Assembly (NCBI GenBank): GCA_030619415.1
Contig: JAUXBM010000125.1
Span: 1-5,837 of the forward strand
Reading direction: 5' to 3'
From: Chlorobiota bacterium
GTDB taxonomy: Bacteria; Bacteroidota; Bacteroidia; Bacteroidales; F082
DNA: 5,837 nucleotides
Shown here: positions 1 to 5,181 of the stretch, piece by piece
Numbering within the stretch: the first letter of the stretch is position 1
Layout of the letters: each line of letters opens with the position of its first letter
Program-made: the position numbers and the translations under genes
Notes under the pieces: model-generated
What the model saw: the letters and a program-made list of their open reading frames with translations, nothing else
The model's database searches: none
What the model was told of the DNA's origin: nothing

Positions 1-428
1 GGGCCGAGCGCAGGTTTCACCCCTTCGGGCAAAGTTCCGGCCGGCAGGGAGTTTAGCTTTTCAAGGATGCGCGTGCGTGTCCAGTAGAATTCCTTGCCTT
101 CTTCAAAAATGATGTAGATGCTCGATACGCCGAAAATGGAATTGCTTCGGATTGTTTTTACTCCCGGAATTCCCAGTAAGGAAGTGGTTAGCGGATAAGT
201 GATCTGGTCTTCGATATCCTGTGGCGAGCGACCCGGCCATTCGGTGTAAACAATTTGCTGGTTCTCGCCAATGTCGGGAATGGCATCCACTGGTACCGGG
301 TCGTTGGGCAAAAAGCCTGTCTTCCAGTTAAAGGGAGAAGTAATGACTCCCCATGTGATGAAAATAAACAGGAAAAGAAAGGTAACCAGTTTGTTCTCCA
401 GAAAGAATTTTATGATGTTGTTTAACAT
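1..428 (-). CDS. cusA: CusA/CzcA-family heavy-metal efflux RND permease, N-terminal part (runs off left edge)
   Basis: This is the first 142 codons of an inner-membrane RND pump that exports metal ions (Cu(I)/Ag(I) for CusA, Zn/Co/Cd for CzcA) using proton-motive force, together with a periplasmic adaptor and an outer-membrane channel. Translation from the ATG at 428 gives a first membrane helix at about residues 14-30. The start of the periplasmic porter domain follows, with VPVDAIPDIGENQQIV (45-60), TEWPGRSPQDIEDQITYPL (62-80) and GIPGVKTIRS (86-95). The PVDAIPDI, WPG-SP-DIE and YPL-T blocks are hallmarks of the heavy-metal branch (HAE-1 drug pumps differ), and YWTRTRILEKLNSLP (115-129) is closer to CusA than CzcA. 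The family is usually over 1,000 residues, so most of the gene lies outside; the methionines that would settle Cu/Ag specificity are not visible. It lies 103 nt downstream of the HYC_CC_PP gene on the same strand, so the two probably share a transcript. No clear ribosome site precedes the ATG. Confidence 0.93.
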   Translation of the reverse strand, partial: MLNNIIKFFLENKLVTFLFLFIFITWGVITSPFNWKTGFLPNDPVPVDAIPDIGENQQIVYTEWPGRSPQDIEDQITYPLTTSLLGIPGVKTIRSNSIFGVSSIYIIFEEGKEFYWTRTRILEKLNSLPAGTLPEGVKPALG

Positions 429-443
429 ACTTTAATATTATAA

Positions 444-531
444 TAAAGTGATTTAATGACATAGAAATAGCAAAACGCAGTAACAGTAACCACAAAAAGG
501 TACCATTACTGAATCTCAATAATTCACTTTA
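444..531. repeat. Separated 8-bp inverted repeat in the gap before cusA
   Basis: TAAAGTGA at 444-451 and its exact complement TCACTTTA at 524-531 bracket almost the whole gap between the small Cys/His protein gene and cusA. The 72-nt spacing is long for a hairpin. Inside it there is a near-match to the -7 promoter consensus on the minus strand (TACCTTTT around 495-502), which could give cusA its own start site. AT-rich DNA produces such matches by chance, so this is only a pointer. Confidence 0.2.
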
Positions 532-903
532 CTATAAAAGGAAATTCTGGAAAAAGGAAAGAGTTGTATGCTTATCAGGTGGAGGTAAGTCCTGATCATA
601 TAATTCTGAATCTGTTAATACCAACTCAGGTTCTGTGATGGTTAAAGCAAGTGCTACGGCAAAAAGTTCAACCTCTAGTGGAGCAGGTTCAAAATTATCA
701 ATTACAAAAGTATAATCAACCAAAAACTGGATGGTTTCTGATTCTTCATCGCAGCAGTTGCAATCATGCGCACAGCATGATTCTGGCTCACTGAAGATTG
801 CAATTGAAAACAATTCACCGCTCGAATAGTGCTTGTTAATAGTAACCCCCAGCGTAACAACTGTAAAAACAATTGTAAATAATATGTGAATTGTTTTCCT
901 CAA
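532..903 (-). CDS. HYC_CC_PP-family small exported Cys/His protein (TTG start)
   Basis: A 123-residue protein whose layout matches the Bacteroidota family named for its HYC, CC and PP motifs. A hydrophobic N-terminal segment (about 5-22) looks like a signal peptide or anchor. It is followed by HYSSGE (25-30), a Cys/His cluster SCCAHDCNCCDEES (42-55; Cys43, 44, 48, 50, 51 and His46), and a C-terminal LPPPDKHTTLSFFQNFLL (106-123). The third residue of the HYC motif is Ser27 here, not Cys. No function is established to my knowledge. The cysteine cluster, the predicted export and the adjoining CusA gene suggest periplasmic metal handling or sensing (inference). The start is TTG at 903: no in-frame ATG is nearby, AAGGA lies 8 nt upstream at 912-916, and a perfect -7 box sits just beyond. 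Family recognition is from memory of the motif pattern; that it is a real gene is well supported by the signal segment, motifs and promoter. Confidence 0.8.
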   Translation of the reverse strand: MRKTIHILFTIVFTVVTLGVTINKHYSSGELFSIAIFSEPESCCAHDCNCCDEESETIQFLVDYTFVIDNFEPAPLEVELFAVALALTITEPELVLTDSELYDQDLPPPDKHTTLSFFQNFLL

Positions 904-911
904 AAAGGTAA

Positions 912-916
912 TCCTT
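912..916 (-). promoter_or_regulatory. Ribosome binding site AAGGA deciding a TTG start
   Basis: On the minus strand AAGGA is followed by 8 nt and then TTG at 903. Clear Shine-Dalgarno sequences are uncommon in this window, so this one supports the non-ATG start of the HYC_CC_PP gene. Confidence 0.5.
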
Positions 917-922
917 ATGCGA

Positions 923-930
923 CAAAGGTA
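923..930 (-). promoter_or_regulatory. Bacteroidota -7 promoter box TACCTTTG for the small protein/cusA unit
   Basis: TACCTTTG on the minus strand is a perfect match to the Bacteroidota -7 consensus TAnnTTTG and ends 19 nt before the TTG start codon. Transcription would begin near 916-918, giving a very short leader. No convincing TTG -33 element is seen upstream, so initiation may be weak or need an activator. Confidence 0.6.
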
Positions 931-999
931 AGTCGATAATACTTAATGAGTATAAGAAGTCCTGTTTTAACTTTTAATTAACACATACCAGAAAGAAAG

Positions 1000-1162
1000 T
1001 GAGACCTTTGCAAGGTAGAAATATTGAGACCTTTTCAAAACTTTAAAAAACTGTCATTCTGAATGAAATGAAAAATCTTTACACTCTGTTTCTAAGGTAC
1101 TTAAGGATTCTTCGCTGCGCTCGAGGATGACAAAATGGGGGTTTGTAAAGGTCTCATATTTT
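1000..1162. repeat. MITE-like imperfect inverted-repeat element
   Basis: Two nested pairs of inverted arms lie in the intergenic region. The outer arms are AATATTGAGACCTTTTCAAA (1020-1039) and the complement of 1142-1161. A second copy of the outer motif, TGAGACCTTTGCAA at 1000-1013, differs from the right arm complement at one base in 14. The inner arms are TGTCATTCTGAATGAAATGA... (from 1052) and the complement of ...CGCTGCGCTCGAGGATGACA (ends at 1132). These resemble the 'TGTCATTCTGAGCGAAGCGAAGAATC' repeat seen in many Bacteroidota genomes. The size (about 160 bp), arm symmetry and lack of a credible gene fit a miniature non-autonomous mobile element. No target-site duplication or parent transposase was identified. 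The right inner arm, read on the minus strand, gives the peptide ILERSEESL, a familiar spurious translation of this repeat. Confidence 0.65.
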
Positions 1163-1230
1163 GATTTAAAAGGTGCATTCTGATAACAATTTGGTATTAA
1201 TGAGGAGTCGGGGAAATATTCTAACGAAAA

Positions 1231-1270
1231 GAGGGAACAACAGATGAGCAATAAAACCGGTTGTTCCTTT
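1231..1270 (-). terminator. Hairpin after the CBS gene, possible operon terminator
   Basis: GGAACAAC (1234-1241) pairs perfectly with GTTGTTCC (1260-1267). Three more pairs outside it, two of them wobble, extend the stem to 11, with an 18-nt loop. On the minus strand it lies 40 nt after the CBS stop codon and is followed by CTCTTTTCGTT, a weak T-rich tail. It suits termination of the DUF1538/P-II/CBS transcript. The long loop and broken T tract keep confidence modest. Confidence 0.4.
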
Positions 1271-1309
1271 AATAAGAAGAACTAAAATACTTAACGGTAC
1301 ATTCAAATA

Positions 1310-1711
1310 TTAGAAAAGTATGTTATCCAATATCAAATCTGAAAGCGAAACCATTCCAATATATTCGCCATTCTCCTCAACCGGGGCCATCCTTACTCCT
1401 ACATTCACCAATAAGTTTGCTACGTAGCGTATATCCATATTGGCCGGCACGCTGATCGCGGGCTTGGTCATAATCTCAAAGACATTAACCTCCTCCGAAG
1501 TTTTGTCCGGAATAATTACACCCTTGATGAAATCATGTACATTAACAATCCCGCAGGTGTCTTGCGGATTTCGTTTTTTAACGATCAGGGCTTCAGCCTC
1601 TTCGCTTCTCATGATTTCAACCGCCTCCTTGGCAGTGGCCATGCCATCAACAAAAACCACCTTTTTTGTCATGACATCCCTGGCATTTTGAAAACTTCTT
1701 TTTGTATTCAT
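1310..1711 (-). CDS. Two-CBS-domain protein (stand-alone nucleotide-sensing module)
   Basis: A 133-residue soluble protein made almost only of a CBS pair (Bateman module). CBS1 spans about 12-65, from DVMTKKVVFV to GIVNVHDFI with Asp60 at the usual ligand-contacting position. CBS2 spans about 79-130, from EIMTKPAISVPANMDIRYV to YIGMVSLSDLIL with Asp125. Such pairs typically bind AMP, ADP, ATP, SAM or c-di-AMP and pass the signal to a partner; no catalytic or DNA-binding domain is attached, so it must act in trans. It is the last gene of a same-strand run with two DUF1538 membrane proteins and a P-II-like protein, which suggests the antiporter or the P-II protein as its partner (inference). 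The start is the ATG at 1711; the 126-nt gap before it means it could also be expressed separately. Ligand and partner cannot be read from sequence. Confidence 0.93.
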   Translation of the reverse strand: MNTKRSFQNARDVMTKKVVFVDGMATAKEAVEIMRSEEAEALIVKKRNPQDTCGIVNVHDFIKGVIIPDKTSEEVNVFEIMTKPAISVPANMDIRYVANLLVNVGVRMAPVEENGEYIGMVSLSDLILDNILF

Positions 1712-1798
1712 GTTTGCTCTTATTTTATGTTATTACTGATCGCGCTTCATATAGAGGCTGTCTGGAATTTATCCTTCAGTTTTCTTATGTGTCTTTTT

Positions 1799-1817
1799 TC
1801 ATATTCTGCAAATATGA
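1799..1817 (-). other. Short perfect hairpin in the P-II/CBS gap
   Basis: TCATATT (1799-1805) and AATATGA (1811-1817) form a perfect 7-bp stem with a 5-nt loop, 21 nt past the P-II stop codon. The minus-strand RNA is followed by A-rich, not U-rich, sequence, so it is not an intrinsic terminator. It could be a processing or stability element separating CBS expression from the upstream genes. Its arm also holds CATATTTG, one base from the -7 consensus, so a weak internal promoter is an alternative. Confidence 0.3.
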
Positions 1818-1837
1818 GGTATCCTTCTTGATTTAGC

Positions 1838-2185
1838 CTAAAAATATTGGTCACGCGCCTGGTCCTTGAATTTTTTCATTTGACTTTCCAGGCCGGCTAT
1901 ATGTTCTATGGGTAAAACAAAAGCAATGCCTGTGCCCGGCTTATCAAATTTTCCAGCCAGTTGTATGACTTTCATGAGGTTTTCCACAACGTGCTCTTCC
2001 ACAAGAAATACGATGATTTCAGTTTGGTCCTCAATATTTAGGCCAAAAAATGATTTGGCTTCACGTATTCCTGTTCCTCTGGCAGGAATAATGGTAGCTC
2101 CTGTGGCTCCGGCTTCTTTCATAGCATCAACCACTTTATCAGTGATACTGGGTTTAACAAAAGCCATAATTAATTTAAATTGCAT
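1838..2185 (-). CDS. P-II-family signalling protein with divergent T-loop
   Basis: At 115 residues this has the P-II fold length and pattern: MQFKLIMAFVKPSITDKVVD (beta1 and helix, 1-20), AGATGATIIPARGTG (25-39), a short T-loop (about 37-54), TEIIVFLVEE (55-64), and a B-loop region GKFDKPGTGIAFVLPIEHI (78-96). P-II trimers sense ATP/ADP, often with 2-oxoglutarate, and control transporters and enzymes through the T-loop. Here the T-loop, REAKSFFGLNIEDQ, is about five residues shorter than in GlnB/GlnK and has no tyrosine, so uridylylation as in enteric bacteria is not possible. Gln39, which helps bind 2-oxoglutarate in GlnB, appears to be absent. The ATG overlaps the end of the upstream DUF1538 gene by 11 nt, pointing to translational coupling and, by analogy with GlnK-AmtB and SbtB-SbtA, to control of that membrane protein. 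It is therefore better read as a transporter-dedicated P-II-like regulator than a general nitrogen sensor (inference). Confidence 0.9.
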   Translation of the reverse strand: MQFKLIMAFVKPSITDKVVDAMKEAGATGATIIPARGTGIREAKSFFGLNIEDQTEIIVFLVEEHVVENLMKVIQLAGKFDKPGTGIAFVLPIEHIAGLESQMKKFKDQARDQYF

Positions 2186-2963
2186 CTTTTTCTGTTTTTA
2201 TTTTTAACAATCGAGTTTTCAAATCCATAAATTGGGCATACCCCAAGACTGTAATAATTGGGAATAAGCTTGCAAATGCGATGAGCCCAAATCCATCTAT
2301 GGCAGGGTTTCTGCCAGGCACTGCGCTGGACAGTCCTAATCCGAGTGCAGCCACCAGGGGAACAGTAACCGTGGAAGTGGTTACTCCTCCTGAATCGTAG
2401 GCTAACGCAATAAACTTTTTGGGCGCAAAAATGGTCTGAATGATTACTACAATATAACCTACCATTATGTAAATAAATAAGGGTGTTCCCGTTACAATCC
2501 GAAATGTACCCAGGGCCAAAGCAAAAGCCACTCCAAGTGCCACAGTAATTCGGAGCCCCAAAGGACTTATAGTGCCCGCGGAAACCTCACCGGCTTTTAT
2601 CGCAACAGCAATAAGCGAAGGTTCGGCAATGGTAGTTGAAAAACCTATCATTGCTGCAAAAATGTATATCCAGTAATAGGACCACCAGTGTAATAACTCC
2701 CCTTCAGTAGTCCCAACAAAGGCAGGATCAGATAATTGAGTGGCCATAATTCTTCCGACAGGAAAAAGTCCTTTTTCTAATCCAATTAAAAAGAGAGCCA
2801 GACCGAGTACAACATAAACCCCACCAAGTATCACTTTCTTTAAATGTGGTATGGGTTGTTTTAGCACTACCAGCTGAAAAAAAATGATCAACATTAAGAT
2901 AGGCAATACGTCTTTCAGCGTATAAAACAGTACCAAAAGAAAATCTATTATAAAATCAATCAT
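2175..2963 (-). CDS. DUF1538 membrane protein, second subunit (UmpAB-like cation/proton antiporter)
   Basis: A 262-residue integral membrane protein with about seven or eight hydrophobic segments. It carries the blocks shared with its upstream neighbour: [15 protein letters not shown] (107-121), GLRITVALGVAFALALG (136-152), LAYDSGGVTTSTVTVPLVAA (187-206) and [15 protein letters not shown] (222-236). These identify the DUF1538 family. A tandem pair of this family, UmpAB from Halomonas, was reported as a two-component Na+(Li+,K+)/H+ antiporter (from memory); which of A or B this gene matches is not clear. Glu114 of the AEP motif and Asp190 of YDSGG are conserved acidic residues and plausible ion ligands (inference). 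I prefer the ATG at 2963, 14 nt after the upstream stop. An in-frame TTG at 2987 would add eight residues and overlap the upstream gene. The C-terminal tail TRLLKIKTEKDAI is basic and probably cytosolic, and its last codons overlap the P-II gene. Confidence 0.88.
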   Translation of the reverse strand: MIDFIIDFLLVLFYTLKDVLPILMLIIFFQLVVLKQPIPHLKKVILGGVYVVLGLALFLIGLEKGLFPVGRIMATQLSDPAFVGTTEGELLHWWSYYWIYIFAAMIGFSTTIAEPSLIAVAIKAGEVSAGTISPLGLRITVALGVAFALALGTFRIVTGTPLFIYIMVGYIVVIIQTIFAPKKFIALAYDSGGVTTSTVTVPLVAALGLGLSSAVPGRNPAIDGFGLIAFASLFPIITVLGYAQFMDLKTRLLKIKTEKDAI

Positions 2964-2977
2964 AAACCACGCTATTT

Positions 2978-3721
2978 TTAAAACCAAAATAAGCCATAAG
3001 CCATCACAAAAATCATAGGCAAAAGTGAAGCAAAGGCAATCAGGCCAAAACCATCTATTAATGGACTCCTTCCTTTTATCACAGTAGCAAGCCCAACGCC
3101 TAAAGCCGTTACCAATGGAACAGTGATGGTAGAAGTAGTAACTCCACCTGCATCATAGGCCAGGCCAATAATCTCATCAGGTGCTATACTCGTCATCAAC
3201 ATGACCAATACATACCCACCGATAATTAAATAATACAAAGGCCAGCCCTTGAGAATACGCAATACCCCAATAACAATTGCCAGACCAACAGAAAAAGCCA
3301 CAGTCAGCCGTAAGCCCATGGCATATAGATCCATGGCTTTTTGATTGTTTTCAATTAAACCTGCGCCTGAAGATATTACCGAAGCCTCTTTTGCCACCGC
3401 AATTAAGGCCGGTTCGGCAATTGTAGTTGAAAAGCCAAGCGCAAAGGCAAATATCATTAACCAAAAAAGGCTTCCTTTCTTCGCCAGTGCGTAAGCCATC
3501 GTCTCTCCAATTGGAAATAACCCAATTTCCAAGCCTTCAACAAAAAGCATCAACCCCACAATTACAAATAAGAAACCGAAAATTACTTCACCAATTTCAG
3601 GAAATGGTTGGCGAATAACAACACTTTGAAAAAAAACAACGACCACTATTATTGGAATCAGGTCCATAAGAGCAAGTCTTAATTTTCTGAGTGTGGTCAG
3701 GATGTGATGTTTATACGACAC
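2978..3721 (-). CDS. DUF1538 membrane protein, first subunit (UmpAB-like cation/proton antiporter), GTG start
   Basis: This 247-residue membrane protein leads the antiporter operon. After a basic N-terminus ([15 protein letters not shown]) come hydrophobic helices at about 21-36, 46-66, 84-98, 135-154, 162-179, 195-215 and 226-246. The family blocks are [15 protein letters not shown] (96-110), [19 protein letters not shown] (186-204) and [15 protein letters not shown] (222-236). They align with the next gene at almost the same positions, so the pair arose by duplication and probably forms a heteromer. An extra stretch (about 120-131, [11 protein letters not shown]) is absent from the partner. 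By analogy with UmpAB the role is Na+, Li+ or K+ exchange for H+; this is inference from family. The reading frame stays open to a TTG at 3838. I chose GTG at 3721 because AAAGGA precedes it by 7 nt, the upstream 39 residues show no family features, and the segment contains inverted repeats and a promoter-like box. Confidence 0.87.
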   Translation of the reverse strand: MSYKHHILTTLRKLRLALMDLIPIIVVVVFFQSVVIRQPFPEIGEVIFGFLFVIVGLMLFVEGLEIGLFPIGETMAYALAKKGSLFWLMIFAFALGFSTTIAEPALIAVAKEASVISSGAGLIENNQKAMDLYAMGLRLTVAFSVGLAIVIGVLRILKGWPLYYLIIGGYVLVMLMTSIAPDEIIGLAYDAGGVTTSTITVPLVTALGVGLATVIKGRSPLIDGFGLIAFASLLPMIFVMAYGLFWF

Positions 3722-3728
3722 TAATTTT

Positions 3729-3734
3729 TCCTTT
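3729..3734 (-). promoter_or_regulatory. Ribosome binding site AAAGGA deciding a GTG start
   Basis: AAAGGA on the minus strand is followed by 7 nt and GTG at 3721. This is the best Shine-Dalgarno match near the first DUF1538 gene and is the reason for rejecting the longer TTG-initiated reading. Confidence 0.5.
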
Positions 3735-3747
3735 TGGGAATGCAATG

Positions 3748-3755
3748 CGAATATA
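3748..3755 (-). promoter_or_regulatory. Weak -7-like box TATATTCG before the antiporter operon
   Basis: TATATTCG differs from TAnnTTTG at one position and lies 26 nt before the GTG start, leaving room for the ribosome site in the leader. There is no well-spaced -33 TTG. The inverted repeat at 3776-3808 lies where a -33 region or activator site would be. Suggestive only. Confidence 0.3.
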
Positions 3756-3775
3756 CGTGAAACACAATATTTTTG

Positions 3776-3808
3776 AACTTTTCCAATGTTCAGTATTTCG
3801 GAAAAGTT
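3776..3808. repeat. Perfect 9-bp inverted repeat upstream of the antiporter operon
   Basis: AACTTTTCC (3776-3784) and GGAAAAGTT (3800-3808) are exact complements separated by 15 nt. Read on the minus strand the repeat is followed by CAAAAATATTG, with no T tract, so it does not look like a galK terminator. Its position just upstream of the weak -7-like box suits an operator or a leader hairpin. Confidence 0.45.
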
Positions 3809-3813
3809 TACAA

Positions 3814-3850
3814 GCGAATTCACCCGGTCTAAACTCAAGCCTTAATTCGC
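3814..3850. repeat. 7-bp inverted repeat just after galK
   Basis: GCGAATT (3814-3820) and AATTCGC (3844-3850) are exact complements with a 23-nt spacer, starting 12 nt after the galK stop codon. The loop is long and no T tract follows, so a terminator role is weakly supported. It is a neighbour of, but distinct from, the repeat at 3776-3808. Confidence 0.25.
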
Positions 3851-3861
3851 ATGGTTAATTG

Positions 3862-5013
3862 TTATTGCAACTTTCCTGTTCCGTCTTCAATACTAACCTC
3901 GATGATCTGCGGTTCTTCCCCTTCTGGTGTTTGATAGTTTTCGATTACCGATTGCCTGAACGAAGTTGTTTTGTTTCGTTCAACCAGGTTGATTGCGCAT
4001 CCACCAAAACCACCGCCCATCATCCGCGAACCCAAAACACCATCCACTGTTCTGGCAATTTCAACGAGGCTGTCAAGTTCAGGGCAACTGACCTCATATT
4101 TGTCTTTTAATCCTTCGTGCGACCTGTACATAAGCTTTCCGAACAATTCAAAATCGCCTGCAACCAGGGCATCACATGCCTGTTGCACACGGATATTTTC
4201 TTCCACAACATACACACAACGTTTGTAAATGGTTGGACTGAACTCGTTTTTATGATTTGTGAGTAACTCAATTGTTGCATCGCGCAATGCGTTGACTGAG
4301 TCATCATATTGCTGTAAAATATTCACCCCTGCTTCACATTCCGATCTTCGTTTGTTGTATTCAGAGGCGGCCAGAGCATGCTTTACTCCGGTGTTCACAA
4401 GTAACAAACGATAATCACGCATATCAAAAGGAAAATAGGTATAGTCAAGGCTGCGGCAATCCAGCTTGATTACCTGGTTTTGCTTTCCGTGCATTACGGC
4501 AAACTGGTCCATGATACCACACATGACGCCGGCATATTTATGCTCAGCCTTTTGTGCCATTAAGGCTATCTCAAACTTCGAAATATTGGCTTCAAACAAT
4601 TCATTTAGCCCAAAAGCAAATCCACATTCAACAGCAGCCGAAGACGATAAACCGGCTCCCAACGGGATATCGCCACCAAATACGCAATCGACTCCTGGTA
4701 TTTCGATTCCTTTTTTCTGAAACTGATCCAAAACACCCAGCAAGTAAATTGCCCATGTTTTTCCGCCAACATTTTTACTTATTTCGGCAGTTTCTAAATA
4801 TTCATCATAATCCATGGAATAAAACCGAAAAAGTGATTTGCTGTTGGGTCGCATTGCAAATACAATCGACTTGTCGATGGCGGCCGGTAATACGAACCCG
4901 TCATTGTAATCGGTATGCTCTCCAATCAGGTTAATCCTTCCGGGAGCTGAAAATACCTGGGGTTGTTGTTGAAACCGATCAGCGAACGCTTTTTTAATCT
5001 TTTCAATCTTCAT
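3862..5013 (-). CDS. galK: Galactokinase
   Basis: A full-length cytosolic GHMP-family sugar kinase (383 residues; E. coli GalK has 382) that phosphorylates alpha-D-galactose with ATP to galactose 1-phosphate, the first kinase step of the Leloir pathway. The galactokinase signature GRINLIGEHTDYNDG (25-39) separates it from other GHMP kinases and supplies Arg26 and the sugar-binding EHTD residues. The ATP-binding loop is PLGAGLSSSAAVECG (117-131). CGIMDQ (165-170) holds the catalytic base Asp169. The third GHMP motif is GSRMMGGGFGGCAI (328-341). All key residues are present. The start is the ATG at 5013, without a clear ribosome site, as is common in this phylum. No galT, galE, galM or sugar transporter lies in the window; the next gene on this strand is the unrelated antiporter, and gltX diverges upstream. 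Its own promoter candidate is at 5088-5095. Confidence 0.97.
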   Translation of the reverse strand: MKIEKIKKAFADRFQQQPQVFSAPGRINLIGEHTDYNDGFVLPAAIDKSIVFAMRPNSKSLFRFYSMDYDEYLETAEISKNVGGKTWAIYLLGVLDQFQKKGIEIPGVDCVFGGDIPLGAGLSSSAAVECGFAFGLNELFEANISKFEIALMAQKAEHKYAGVMCGIMDQFAVMHGKQNQVIKLDCRSLDYTYFPFDMRDYRLLLVNTGVKHALAASEYNKRRSECEAGVNILQQYDDSVNALRDATIELLTNHKNEFSPTIYKRCVYVVEENIRVQQACDALVAGDFELFGKLMYRSHEGLKDKYEVSCPELDSLVEIARTVDGVLGSRMMGGGFGGCAINLVERNKTTSFRQSVIENYQTPEGEEPQIIEVSIEDGTGKLQ

Positions 5014-5087
5014 TGATGATATTCTGTTTTCTTATTTTGGTTATTTTCGGAGCAGACTCATTTCTCAAACACTTCAATGGTATTGTG

Positions 5088-5095
5088 CAAATTTA
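5088..5095 (-). promoter_or_regulatory. Bacteroidota -7 promoter box TAAATTTG for galK
   Basis: TAAATTTG on the minus strand matches TAnnTTTG exactly and lies 74 nt before the galK ATG. A TTTG (5120-5123) upstream could be the -33 element, but the 24-nt gap is a little longer than usual. The leader would be about 65 nt. Confidence 0.5.
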
Positions 5096-5153
5096 GAAAA
5101 TGTAGATGATATGCAGAATCAAAACTAAGAAACAGGACTGAATCCAGGATTAG

Positions 5154-5161
5154 TATCTTTG
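5154..5161 (+). promoter_or_regulatory. Bacteroidota -7 promoter box TATCTTTG for gltX
   Basis: TATCTTTG matches TAnnTTTG exactly and ends 20 nt before the gltX ATG, the usual short-leader arrangement in Bacteroidota. A -33 TTG is not evident at the right spacing. Together with the galK box on the other strand it makes 5014-5181 a divergent promoter region. Confidence 0.6.
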
Positions 5162-5181
5162 CCTTCCCAAAACAAGAATTA

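Noticed and set aside
328..519. 63-codon open frame on the minus strand
   Set aside because: It overlaps the N-terminal coding region of cusA in another frame, and the cusA reading is strongly supported by family motifs.
1..1162. Metal-efflux genes as the source of the P-II protein (as in PII-NG proteins linked to metal pumps)
   Set aside because: The P-II gene overlaps the DUF1538 gene and is separated from cusA by the CBS gene, a probable terminator, a mobile-element remnant and a new promoter, so the DUF1538 link is much stronger.
1000..1162. CRISPR array or tRNA gene in the repeat region
   Set aside because: The repeats are inverted and unevenly spaced, with no regular spacers, and no cloverleaf can be folded.
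1054..1251. 65-codon open frame on the minus strand ending in ...ILERSEESL...
   Set aside because: The recognisable peptide comes from the inner arm of the dispersed repeat; there is no promoter, ribosome site or protein family signal. This repeat often gives spurious gene calls.
1440..1831. Open frames on the plus strand across the CBS gene
   Set aside because: They are antisense to a clear two-CBS-domain protein and show no domain features.
4466..4934. Open frames on the plus strand inside galK
   Set aside because: Antisense to a galactokinase with every catalytic motif intact; the translations are low in family-like patterns.
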